Shown here in pieces: positions 9,157 to 17,818 of a stretch of DNA of 64,000 nt (its first letter is position 1; the number at the start of each line of letters is the position of its first letter). Below the pieces are notes generated by a model. That model was given only the letters and a program-made list of their open reading frames with translations, was not told where the DNA came from and ran no database searches. The position numbers and the translations under genes were made by a program. This DNA is from Proteobacteria bacterium DTSAM18 (GTDB lineage: Bacteria; Myxococcota_A; UBA796; GCA-2862545): contig JARACJ010000004.1 in NCBI GenBank assembly GCA_028767165.1, positions 248,001-312,000 on the forward strand, written 5' to 3'.

Positions 9157-10101
9157 TCAGATGGCCGCGTAGCGCTCGGAGAGGCCGGTGGTCCAGTCGG
9201 TGAGCTCGGGAGGTGCGAGGGAGGAGAGGCGCTCCAGGAGCAGGTCGAGGTCGAGCAGGTGGACCCGATCGGGGTGGGCGACGAGCGCACGGAAGCCGTC
9301 GAGGACCTCGCCGTTGTCGCCCAGGAGCGTGGTGTTGCGGGCGGACGTGCACACGGCGACGTGCGCCTCGGTGGCGCCGCGTCGCTGTGCTTCGGCGTGG
9401 GCGAGGGTGAGCTGGGTCCACAGCTGCCAGGGGGCGGAGGCGAAGGGGCAGCCGGACGGGGGGACGGCGCCGGGCGCGAGGACGCCGAGCTCGTCGGACC
9501 GCTGCCAGTAGCGGTAGCCCTTGCGGGAGGCGTACAGGCAGGCGTGCCGGTCGGTGGCGACGGGGACGTCGTCGGGACACACGGCCTGGCCCCGGTCTGC
9601 GCGGCCGGGCTTGCGGAAGCCGCAGACGCTGAACTCCCGCTCGACGAACTTCGTCTCCACCACGAGGACGAAGCGGTTGCCAGAGGTGGTGGTGCCCTCG
9701 ACGAGCAGGTCGCAGTCGACGCCGGCGAGACCGGCCTGGTCGCCGAAGATGCTCGGGTCGGGGGTGTGCTCGAGGGTGATGGACGTGACCGTGGACACAC
9801 CGGGGACGAGGCCGGCGAAGAGCTCGGAGGCGAGATCGAGGCGGGTGGCGAGGGGCGCGAACACGTTGAAGCACATGGCCTGGCTCGACAGCATGTTCTC
9901 GAAGGTGCGCCGGGCGACGCCCTTGCCTGCGGCGGCCCGGGTGACGGCGGCGTCGAAGGACTCCCGCAGCAGGAAGTTGTGCCCGGCGTCGGCGTCGGCC
10001 GGGCTGAGGTGGTGCGCGTGGTCGCCGGAGGGGAGCCGGAGGGTGGCGGTGCGGTGGTGGATCTGACGAGCGGTGGCGCGGGGGCGGTAGGTGGGGGGCA
10101 T
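9157..10101 (-). CDS. PGN_0703-like putative restriction endonuclease (PD-(D/E)XK fold)
   Basis: 314-residue protein. The central GVDCDLLVEG and the strand LVVETKFVEREFS give the Asp ... Glu-x-Lys arrangement of a PD-(D/E)XK nuclease. The conserved CGFRKP and late Cys residues resemble the PGN_0703 family of putative restriction endonucleases. The ATG at 10101 is chosen because GGAG lies 8 bases upstream; a TTG at 10167 would add 22 unlikely residues. Neighbours are the DUF1232-like gene downstream and an unrecognised large gene upstream, all on the minus strand, next to the phosphorothioation island. Activity and partner methylase are not shown; no methyltransferase is adjacent. Confidence 0.68.
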   Translation of the reverse strand: MPPTYRPRATARQIHHRTATLRLPSGDHAHHLSPADADAGHNFLLRESFDAAVTRAAAGKGVARRTFENMLSSQAMCFNVFAPLATRLDLASELFAGLVPGVSTVTSITLEHTPDPSIFGDQAGLAGVDCDLLVEGTTTSGNRFVLVVETKFVEREFSVCGFRKPGRADRGQAVCPDDVPVATDRHACLYASRKGYRYWQRSDELGVLAPGAVPPSGCPFASAPWQLWTQLTLAHAEAQRRGATEAHVAVCTSARNTTLLGDNGEVLDGFRALVAHPDRVHLLDLDLLLERLSSLAPPELTDWTTGLSERYAAI

Positions 10102-10271
10102 GGGGCTGGCTCCGTTCGACAGGTGGATCGTGTGGTTCGAGTGTACGGCAAGATCGCGATGGGACAATGCCCTGAGAACCGGCTTGCCGAGCGGCCTCGC
10201 GCCAGTCGGAGGGGAAGGGCGCGGCAGAGCCGTCGTGCCGACCAGAAACCGTCAGATACGCATTGACTGCT

Positions 10272-12143
10272 TCACGGCGGCACCATGACCTGAAGGCCGA
10301 CGCAGTGCGCACTGGCCCGCTTGTAGGCGGCGGTCGCCCGCTCGGCGGCCTGGTCGTCTCCTTCGAGGGCTGCGGCCGTCAGGCGGTCGGCCTGGGCGAT
10401 GAGCGTTCGAGCGGAGGCCCAGCGTCGTTGTTGGCGGGGGGACCATCCGGCCTCGGGTTGGTCGTTCCACAGGTTGCGCAGCGAGCGGCGCAGGGTGGGG
10501 AGCACGCCGCCTTCGTGGGTCTCGAAGCGTTCGTCGGCCGCGTGGGCAACGAGCTGGTAGAAGGCGTGGACATCGTCCCGCTTCTGCAGGAGCTGTTGGA
10601 TGGTGGGCCAGGAGCCGTCGGACTCCGAGCCGTCCGGATCGAGGTGGTGGATGAAGCCCTGTACGCGGTCACGCTGCTCGCTGACGTCCGACACGGCCTG
10701 GTAGATGGCTTCCGGTTGCGCGTCGTGGAACAGCGGCGGCGCGATGCGGAGCTGGGCCAGGCGGTGGTCGAGCTGCCGGAGGAGATGGTGGGCCTCGAAG
10801 AGGAGCAGGCTGCGGGTCTCGGGGTCGGTAGGGGGTTCCTGGTCGGTGTCCAGGAAGTCCAGCCGGAACGTGATCATCGCGAGGTCGGCCAGGGGAGGAA
10901 ACGCGACCGAGCCGGGGATGACGAGGACGTGCTGTTCGGGCGGGACGATGTGCTCGCAGAAGTGGGCGCCTTCCTGAAGGTGGTGGGGCTCGAGGGCGCC
11001 GGAGCCGAGGACGTCGGCGAGGCGATCGAACGTGGATGTACCGTCGTCGACCTCCCGGAGGGCCCGCATCGCGGCGTCGGTTCCGCCCGCACCGGCGGCG
11101 ATGCATCCCATGGTGCACTCCAGGGCCCCCTCGTCGGGGAGGATCGTGTGCAGCTCGGAAGGTGCAGTCTCGGCGGAGAGAGGGCGGGGGACTTCGTGGG
11201 ACCAGTCGACCAGGCCCATGACGTTCGCCATGTGCCGACCGTGGACCTCGGGGTCGGCTGCTTCGTGGCTGCTCGTGACCCAGGCTCGGGTCGAGGTCTC
11301 ACCGGTGGCGGTGGTGTTCTCCACGAGGTCGATGTGGCTGGTGCGGCGTCGGTGGCGGCCGGCCGAGGCCTTCTGGTCGACGAGGCGGGTCATGCCGTGG
11401 GCGAGGAGACCCAGGGGCCCATCACCGATGGTGTCGACCCGATGGTCGAGGGTGCGGCGCATGACGCCGCTGCGCATGTGCAGGACCCGGGTGGTGGTGT
11501 CGGCCCGGGTGACGGTGGAGAGGGTCTCGGCGCAGGGCAGGCTGACGGTGTGCACGGACGTGACGGTTCCCGTGCTGACGATGCGAGCCTTGGGGATGAC
11601 TGCCAGGTCGAGGTCGGAGAGGGGCGGCCTGCTGGCGAGCAGCTCGTTGACGGCGTTCGCCGCGCCCTCCACCGTCAGGTCGACGTGGGCCGTGGCCTCG
11701 AAGGAGGTGCCCTCCCGGTAGGACTGCAGTCGACCGCCGGTGCGCCTCAGGCCGGTGCTGGCCCGGGGGGCGTCCGGCTGGATGATGCGGACGGAGACGG
11801 TGACGCTGTCGAGGTGCTCGATGTCGACGTGGGGACACGTGCGGGCGCGGCGGATGAGGTCGCGGGCGTGGCGGTTGGCGGTGGGGTGGGGGAGGCGGTC
11901 CCGTGAACGCCTGGCGGCGTCGCAGGTGCGATGTTCGTCGTGGAAGTAGTCGGGGTCGTCGAGGGGGGAGACGATGCCGTTCAGGGTGGCACGGTTCGGG
12001 GTTGCATCGTCGGTCTGGATGGCGTCAGGGCCTGGGGTGATGTCTGGGGTGTGGATGGTGGGGTCGGTGGTGACATCGGAACCTGGGTCGTTGAAGACTT
12101 CGGTGGCGGCGGGGGTAGCGGCGGGTTGCGGCGTGTTCTCCAT
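10272..12143 (-). CDS. Hypothetical protein, 623 residues
   Basis: No family recognised. The first 60 residues are Pro/Thr/Asp-rich and probably disordered; the rest is a mixed, soluble protein with no signal peptide or membrane helix. It is rich in Arg and His, with a helical C-terminal third (LLLFEAHHLLRQLDHRLAQL, and a repeated Arg-rich region near the end). The ATG at 12143 has GGGAGG close upstream; an ATG at 12182 is possible but less well placed. It lies between the PGN_0703-like nuclease and the divergent helicase, so it could belong to a defence locus, but this is by position only. Confidence 0.6.
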   Translation of the reverse strand: MENTPQPAATPAATEVFNDPGSDVTTDPTIHTPDITPGPDAIQTDDATPNRATLNGIVSPLDDPDYFHDEHRTCDAARRSRDRLPHPTANRHARDLIRRARTCPHVDIEHLDSVTVSVRIIQPDAPRASTGLRRTGGRLQSYREGTSFEATAHVDLTVEGAANAVNELLASRPPLSDLDLAVIPKARIVSTGTVTSVHTVSLPCAETLSTVTRADTTTRVLHMRSGVMRRTLDHRVDTIGDGPLGLLAHGMTRLVDQKASAGRHRRRTSHIDLVENTTATGETSTRAWVTSSHEAADPEVHGRHMANVMGLVDWSHEVPRPLSAETAPSELHTILPDEGALECTMGCIAAGAGGTDAAMRALREVDDGTSTFDRLADVLGSGALEPHHLQEGAHFCEHIVPPEQHVLVIPGSVAFPPLADLAMITFRLDFLDTDQEPPTDPETRSLLLFEAHHLLRQLDHRLAQLRIAPPLFHDAQPEAIYQAVSDVSEQRDRVQGFIHHLDPDGSESDGSWPTIQQLLQKRDDVHAFYQLVAHAADERFETHEGGVLPTLRRSLRNLWNDQPEAGWSPRQQRRWASARTLIAQADRLTAAALEGDDQAAERATAAYKRASAHCVGLQVMVPP

Positions 12144-12311
12144 GGGACCTCCCGGGTTGGTGGAGAGGACCGGGAGATACATGGGGTTGGACGGGGGGAG
12201 GGAGGAAGTGGGGGGGTGGTAGATCCTTGGGGATGTTGTGGGTCGCCTCTGTGGCCCGGAGAGGGCGCTTGCGCCGAGCTAGTTCGTCGGCAGTGATAGG
12301 GTACCGGACGA

Positions 12312-12332
12312 TTCCACGCCGAATGTGTGGAA
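12312..12332. promoter_or_regulatory. Inverted repeat TTCCAC-N9-GTGGAA in divergent promoter region
   Basis: A perfect 6-base dyad with a 9-base spacer lies in the 272-base gap between the hypothetical gene (minus) and the helicase gene (plus), about 85 bases before the helicase ATG. It is a candidate operator; no matching regulator is identified. Confidence 0.3.
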
Positions 12333-12415
12333 CCCGCTTGCATATCCGGAACAGCGTGGGATTCTGGCGAACGAAATGCTTGTTTCTGCTGACGAATCTA
12401 GGGTGGCCGCTACAC

Positions 12416-15400
12416 ATGAAGACTGGTTTGTACGACTTGCTCCTGACGGAGGAGCTGGATGCAGTTGTAGTGGCGATGGATGCCGTGCCACAGGTGGACG
12501 TCCTGCGGCAAGAGGTGGCAGCAGACTACTTGGCGGCGCACGTGTGGGGCGCCGCCCGTAAGGCATTGGACGCGCTCAAGGGCAAGGACAAGCTTCAGCA
12601 GCAGCTCGCGCTGGCCAATCGTCTGATCGAGATATTGGCGGAGGCCGGATCGGAGATCGAGCCGACGGATCGCGCGGTGGACAAGGTGCTGCGCTCGCTG
12701 ATGACCCAGCGAGAGAAAGCCGCCGGCTCTGGTCACATGACCCGACCCGGCATTCCGCTGCGCCACAGCGACCTCATCGTGAACGGACCGCAGGACCTGC
12801 GGGTGGGCCTTGAGATCGCCAAGGAACTGCCGTCTGCCGACCAGGTAGACATGCTCATGAGCTTCATCAAGTTCAGTGGGTTTGTAGAGCTCAAGCCGGC
12901 GCTCGCGGAGTACCTCGGCCGAGGACGTCAGCTTCGGGTCCTGACCACCAGCTACATGGACGCCACCGACGCGCGAGCTCTGGATGAGCTGCAGGAGATG
13001 GGCGCTGACATCCGAGTGAGCTTCGACAAGCGTCGTACGCGCCTGCATGCCAAGGCATGGCTGTTTCACCGGGCGACGGGCTTCAGCACAGGTCTCGTAG
13101 GATCCAGCAATCTGTCGTATCCGGCGCTGCGAGACGGCTGCGAGTGGAATGTGCGGCTGTCGCAGCGTGACAACGGGCCCCTGCTGTCGAAGTTTGAGAA
13201 GACCTTCGAGCAGTATTGGAATGATCCCGTGTTCGAGCCTTACGAGCGGGCACGGTTCGTGCAGTCGCAGGAAAAGACGCCGTTGGCGGCGGATCAGGCT
13301 CTGGTGTCCGTGACGCGGATTCGCCCGTTTCCCCATCAGCAGGCTGTGCTCGATGCCCTGGAGGCGGAACGACAGGCTGGTCACATGCGCAACCTTGTGA
13401 TCGCTGCAACCGGCACCGGAAAAACGGTCATCTCGGCGCTGGACTACGCTCGTCAGGATCGGCGGCCCTCCCTCCTGTTCGTAGCTCACCGCGATCGTAT
13501 CTTGGAACAGGCGCGGGCAACGTTCCGGGTCGTGCTGCAGGACGCTGGGTTTGGCGAGAAGCACACTGGCCGAGGCCGGCCCGACGAAGGACGGCATGTG
13601 TTCGCGTCGGTGCAGTCTCTGCACGCGAAGAGGCTGAAGGAGATTGCTCCCGATGCCTTCGACATGATCATTGTGGACGAGTTCCACCACGCTGCGGCCA
13701 ACACTTACCAGGTGCTGTTGGAGCACTTCCGCCCGAAGATTCTGCTCGGGCTTACCGCGACGCCGGAGCGCACGGACGGCCAGTCGGTGCTGCACTGGTT
13801 CGACGACCGCGTCGCCGCTGAGTCACGACTGTGGGACGCACTCGACCAGAACCTCCTTGTGCCGTTTCAGTACTTCGGTATCCACGACGGCACGGATCTG
13901 TCTCAGATCGACTTCCGTGGTGGCCGTTACGACGTGAGCAGTCTGGAGCAGGTGTACACGGCTGATGAGTACCGGGCGACACAGATCCTGAGGGCGGTGG
14001 CTGACAAGGTTCACGCGCCTTCGGCCATGAAGGCACTGGGCTTCTGCGTCACCATCAAGCATGCCGAGTACATGGTGGAGTTGTTCGAGAAGGCAGGGTT
14101 GCCGTCGGCGGTGGTCACGGGTGCGACACCTCCGGGGGTGCGGGAGCGCCGCATCAAGGAGCTGAAAAGTGGCAAGCTCGTCTGCTTGTTCACCGTCGAC
14201 GTCTTCAACGAGGGCGTGGACATCCCCTGCGTCGACACGGTGCTGTTTCTGCGGCCGACGGAGAGCAGCACCATCTTCCTGCAACAGCTCGGGCGCGGCT
14301 TGCGGCTGGATCCCAGCAAAGCGTGCCTGACCGTGCTCGACTTTGTGGGCAACGCGAACCAGAACTTCCGCTTCGACCAGCGGTTCCGGGCGCTGACGGG
14401 TGTGGCGTCGAGAAAAGAGCTGCGCCGACAGGTGGAGGAAGGGTTTCCGACGTTGCCATCGGGTTGTGCCATCCAGCTTGAGGAGCAGGTGCAGGAGATT
14501 GTGCTTCGCAATCTGAAGCGGACACTGGGTTGGAACGCTCTGAAGGACGAGCTGCGGCGGCACCATGATCTGCACGGCTTCCTGCGAGACACCGGTCGTA
14601 CGCTGGAAGAATTGTATTTTCCGGGCAAGTCCTTCGCATTGCTGAGGTGGAAGGCCGGGCATTCCCAGTTCAAGCCGCCGAGCACGGGACGGTGGAAGGC
14701 GTTGGCAGGCATGGTTCATGTCAATGACGATGCCCTGCTGGCGGCTTGGGAGGAGCTGTTGGAATCGAAGGCCCGCCTGGACTGGTCAGAGGCGCACCAC
14801 CGGATGCTGTTCGCCGCGTTGGATCTGAACCGGCCCGTGGCGGAGGCCGGTGAGCTGATGCAACAGGTATTCGCCGACGAGGAGCTCTACAGGGAGCTGC
14901 TGGCGTTGGTACGAGCGCTACGAGACCGCAACCGGCGGGCGACGCTGCCACTCGAGGGCTTGCCGCTGCGCGTGCATGGGCACTACAGCCGATTTGAGGT
15001 GATGGCGGCGCTCGACTTGGTAGATGGGGGGCGGCTGAAGCGGCTGCGGGAGGGCGTGCTGAAGGTCGACGAACATGGCTGCGACTTGATGTTCGTGACG
15101 CTGGACAAGGACAGCAAGGACTTCACGCCCAGCACGCTCTACAACGACTACGCCATGTCATCGCGGCGGTTCCACTGGGAGAGTCAGAGTGGGTTGCGGG
15201 AGTCCGCGCCGACGGCTCGACGGTACATGTCGCCGCCGGAAGGCTGGCGGCACCTGTTGTTTGTGCGGCAGGCGAAGAAGGATGAGCGCGGGGTGACGGG
15301 GGCGTTCTTGTTTCTTGGGCCGGTTCGGTATGTCGAACATGAGGGCGAACGGCCGATGGCGATCGTGTGGGAACTGGAGGAGGAGATGCCGCCGGAGTGG

Positions 15401-15430
15401 TTTGGTGGGGTGAAGGTGGCGGCTGGCTGA
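12416..15430 (+). CDS. PLD-like / superfamily-2 helicase / DUF3427 defence protein
   Basis: 1004-residue multi-domain protein. Residues about 115-260 form a phospholipase-D-like domain (LHAKAWLF with the H-x-K pair at 211/213, and VGSSNLS), a single half-site as in nuclease-type members. Then comes a superfamily-2 helicase with Walker A GTGKT (333-337), a DEFHH Walker B box (421-425), LGLTATPERTDG and a C-terminal motor domain with QQLGRGLRLD. The last 300 residues match the DUF3427 tail. Proteins with this architecture are common in defence islands and act as putative DNA restriction or translocation enzymes. The ATG at 12416 is chosen because the sequence upstream in frame is not conserved in character. 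It sits beside the Dnd genes, so it may be a phosphorothioate-dependent effector; that link is inference. Confidence 0.88.
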   Translation: MKTGLYDLLLTEELDAVVVAMDAVPQVDVLRQEVAADYLAAHVWGAARKALDALKGKDKLQQQLALANRLIEILAEAGSEIEPTDRAVDKVLRSLMTQREKAAGSGHMTRPGIPLRHSDLIVNGPQDLRVGLEIAKELPSADQVDMLMSFIKFSGFVELKPALAEYLGRGRQLRVLTTSYMDATDARALDELQEMGADIRVSFDKRRTRLHAKAWLFHRATGFSTGLVGSSNLSYPALRDGCEWNVRLSQRDNGPLLSKFEKTFEQYWNDPVFEPYERARFVQSQEKTPLAADQALVSVTRIRPFPHQQAVLDALEAERQAGHMRNLVIAATGTGKTVISALDYARQDRRPSLLFVAHRDRILEQARATFRVVLQDAGFGEKHTGRGRPDEGRHVFASVQSLHAKRLKEIAPDAFDMIIVDEFHHAAANTYQVLLEHFRPKILLGLTATPERTDGQSVLHWFDDRVAAESRLWDALDQNLLVPFQYFGIHDGTDLSQIDFRGGRYDVSSLEQVYTADEYRATQILRAVADKVHAPSAMKALGFCVTIKHAEYMVELFEKAGLPSAVVTGATPPGVRERRIKELKSGKLVCLFTVDVFNEGVDIPCVDTVLFLRPTESSTIFLQQLGRGLRLDPSKACLTVLDFVGNANQNFRFDQRFRALTGVASRKELRRQVEEGFPTLPSGCAIQLEEQVQEIVLRNLKRTLGWNALKDELRRHHDLHGFLRDTGRTLEELYFPGKSFALLRWKAGHSQFKPPSTGRWKALAGMVHVNDDALLAAWEELLESKARLDWSEAHHRMLFAALDLNRPVAEAGELMQQVFADEELYRELLALVRALRDRNRRATLPLEGLPLRVHGHYSRFEVMAALDLVDGGRLKRLREGVLKVDEHGCDLMFVTLDKDSKDFTPSTLYNDYAMSSRRFHWESQSGLRESAPTARRYMSPPEGWRHLLFVRQAKKDERGVTGAFLFLGPVRYVEHEGERPMAIVWELEEEMPPEWFGGVKVAAG

Positions 15431-15591
15431 GGCTGATAGCACAGTGGAACTAAACCAGAGCGGCGTATTCTCAATCCAGGGTGGGCAGAGTGGGCGAAGC
15501 CGCTTATCCACCGCAGATATGATAGATCTCGAACAAGTGTAAACGTGCTCGCGGTGAGTCAAGGTGTGAATTTCTGGCAGGGAGAACCCCG

Positions 15592-16680
15592 ATGAGTCCA
15601 AATTTTGTTCCCATGATAGTTTCTGTTGGAAACCTTCTACTTGATCCACTCAACTATCGATTATTCGACACGACCTCGGACAGCTCACATTCGGATGATG
15701 AGAATTGGTTCGTTGACGAGCAGGACTCTCTCATCCGGGAGCTAGTTCAAAATCACAAGGTGAGTGAGCTGAAGGAGTCGATTCTTCAACAGGGATGGCT
15801 TCCAATTGACCAAATAGTTGTCCGGCGGCTACGTACAGAAACGAAGATGAGCGCCCCACTCTTTGTTGTTGTGGAAGGAAATCGGAGGGTGACTGCTCTT
15901 AAGGACCTACTCCATGACTTCAGGGAGATTGGGCGTGAGGTTCCGAAACGTATCTCGCAAGCGACTCGGTACCTTTCAGTGTTGCTGATTGATGGAGGAT
16001 CCAAAGAGGAACAAGACGCGCTAGCCAATAGTATTATGGGAATGCGACACATCAAGGGCGCGCGACCTTGGGGTGGTGCGGAGGCCGCACGTCTGATTGC
16101 TCGACTCATTGATAAGGACGAGAAGAGTCCGTCAGAGGTAGGTGCCCTGCTGGGCATTAGCGCTATTGAAGTGAATAGACGCTACAGAACGCTCATGGCC
16201 TTTCAGCAAGTACGAGAACATGGGCGGACAGAACGACGGTTGTTTACTCTTCTTGGCGAGGCCATTCGTGTTCGCACAATTCGCACCTGGTTAGATTGGA
16301 ACGATTTGGAAAAGAAGTTTCTGAACTCAGAACGACTTGAACTGGTTCTGTTCCTTACATCGCCCGACGCAGCCGATATTCGTCATGGTGGCGGAGTGAT
16401 TTCGAATCCCCAGGCCATGAGAGATTTGCGACATATTATTGATAACGATGCTGCTTGTGAAGTGCTGGAAAAGACGAAGTCACTTGAGCAGGCTCAACGA
16501 ATACTATACTCAAACACGTCGGAAATAGAGTATCATGAAAAATTGAATGTAGCGATCGATCATCTCTCAGATTTGCTTGGTAAAACAAGAAAAGTTCCGA
16601 TTGAGTCGGTATCCAAGCTGGAGCATCTGGTAGACTTGCTTGATTCCGTTTTGGAGGGAAGGTCACATGTCCCTGCATGA
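15592..16680 (+). CDS. ParB/sulfiredoxin-fold N-terminal domain protein
   Basis: 362-residue protein. The N-terminus (VSVGNLLLDPLNYRLF), LKESILQQGWLPIDQIVV and VVEGNRRVTALKDL (E95-G96-N97-R98-R99) are the ParB-type nuclease/CTPase boxes, and a helix-turn-helix-like region follows (SEVGALLGISAIEVNRRYRTL). The C-terminus is helical. Related ParB-like proteins occur in defence islands and as DNA nucleases or CTP switches. It has a good ribosome-binding site (GGGAGA) and overlaps the next gene by 14 bases. The region is visibly AT-richer than its surroundings, a sign of transfer. A role in the Dnd locus is inferred only from position. Confidence 0.8.
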   Translation: MSPNFVPMIVSVGNLLLDPLNYRLFDTTSDSSHSDDENWFVDEQDSLIRELVQNHKVSELKESILQQGWLPIDQIVVRRLRTETKMSAPLFVVVEGNRRVTALKDLLHDFREIGREVPKRISQATRYLSVLLIDGGSKEEQDALANSIMGMRHIKGARPWGGAEAARLIARLIDKDEKSPSEVGALLGISAIEVNRRYRTLMAFQQVREHGRTERRLFTLLGEAIRVRTIRTWLDWNDLEKKFLNSERLELVLFLTSPDAADIRHGGGVISNPQAMRDLRHIIDNDAACEVLEKTKSLEQAQRILYSNTSEIEYHEKLNVAIDHLSDLLGKTRKVPIESVSKLEHLVDLLDSVLEGRSHVPA

Positions 16681-17428
16681 TAGCCCGGATGCCATCTACA
16701 GAATAATGAAAGAGCGTGCGGTTCGGACTGAGGTGTCGCTCGCGACATTGGCTGAACTTGCTCTTGGTTACGATATTTCGAAATTTGAAAAAGTTGCTCC
16801 CGAACTGGTTGAAATTCTGAAAACCGATACTCGGTTCGATGTCAAGTTCGATGGATCCGATTCAGAGGATGCCTGGGTCACTCTGGTTGGTGATGAACCT
16901 GCACCGTCTGCGACCGTTCAAGAACCGATGCCAGAGCCACTGCTCGGACCCGATTGGAAAATTCTGAAGGTCGAGATCGCAGAACTAAGAGAATCTGTGT
17001 CCAGTATTCAGCGGGAACTCGGTCCCTCAGATAAGGACAAGGGCGTGTGGGAAGTGCTGAGAAGCTTGATTTCGAAGTCGAATGAGACCAGCGAAATCGC
17101 GACTCACTCAAGGAAGCTGCTGGAACTGCATCTCGGCACTGACGAATTCAAGACGCAACATGCAACATTCAGTTCTCATGTCACCTATGCGACATCGATT
17201 TTCGGACGTTGGCAGATCTGGCTATTTCTTATTCTGCCCTTTTTGGGGGCAGCGGGCAGCCTGTGGACAGAGGCGACGTCAGCCCGGGGTGAAATCACCG
17301 AAAATGCACAGAAACTAGATCAGATCCAATCCGAGATATCCGACGTATCCACCCGTTTGGACGCGATGGATGTAGTGTCGCAGCAACAGGCAAAGAAGCG
17401 GGAGCGCCGAGCGCGGTTCAAGAACTAA
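16667..17428 (+). CDS. Membrane-anchored coiled-coil protein, unknown function
   Basis: 253-residue protein starting at an ATG inside the previous gene, preceded by GGAGGG. The N-terminal 75 residues resemble a small helical/winged-helix domain; a linker rich in Pro/Glu follows; one membrane helix (IWLFLILPFLGAAGSLW, about residues 189-205) is followed by a charged coiled coil (IQSEISDVSTRLDAM) and a basic tail KKRERRARFKN. The gene shares AT-rich composition with its neighbour. It converges on dndE with a 6-base gap and no terminator. A ParB-like cytosolic partner plus a membrane protein could be a sensor and membrane effector; this is speculation. Confidence 0.7.
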   Translation: MSLHDSPDAIYRIMKERAVRTEVSLATLAELALGYDISKFEKVAPELVEILKTDTRFDVKFDGSDSEDAWVTLVGDEPAPSATVQEPMPEPLLGPDWKILKVEIAELRESVSSIQRELGPSDKDKGVWEVLRSLISKSNETSEIATHSRKLLELHLGTDEFKTQHATFSSHVTYATSIFGRWQIWLFLILPFLGAAGSLWTEATSARGEITENAQKLDQIQSEISDVSTRLDAMDVVSQQQAKKRERRARFKN

Positions 17429-17434
17429 GAATCT

Positions 17435-17815
17435 TTAACTCAGACTAACGTCCAACAAATCTTCAATAGACCGGACACGATCTCCGGCTAGGTAGCTGAT
17501 TCCCCGATGAAGATGGAGTCGGAACTGTTCTGCGACGCTCTCATCGTCAGTCGCAAGATCATCCTCAAAACACCGCTGCTTCAGCATAAGCCACAATGCA
17601 TCGCCCCAAGGCCCAGCAAACACCTCCCAAGAAAGCTCCACGTTGCTCATCTGAGGAAGGGGAGCCGGACTCGGCTTCGTGGGTTCAGCAAGCGACCTAA
17701 CCAGAGCCCATCGACAGAGCGTGTTCCACTGGCTGATGCCGGTGAAGCGCTTCAGCCGGATGAGCTGGTCCTTTGCGACGACGGAAACTCGGAACTTTCG
17801 AATCGGAATGTCCAT
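17435..17815 (-). CDS. dndE: DNA phosphorothioation protein DndE
   Basis: 126-residue protein with the DndE signatures RFRVSVVAKDQLIRLKRFTG-like start (here starting IRKFRVSV) and the C-terminal HRGISYLAGD. DndE is a small DNA-binding protein (nicked-DNA preference in E. coli) that acts with DndC and DndD to place sulfur in the DNA backbone. It starts 3 bases after the dndD stop, last gene of the modification operon. It converges on the plus-strand membrane protein with no terminator visible. Confidence 0.92.
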   Translation of the reverse strand: MDIPIRKFRVSVVAKDQLIRLKRFTGISQWNTLCRWALVRSLAEPTKPSPAPLPQMSNVELSWEVFAGPWGDALWLMLKQRCFEDDLATDDESVAEQFRLHLHRGISYLAGDRVRSIEDLLDVSLS

Positions 17816-17818
17816 GGG

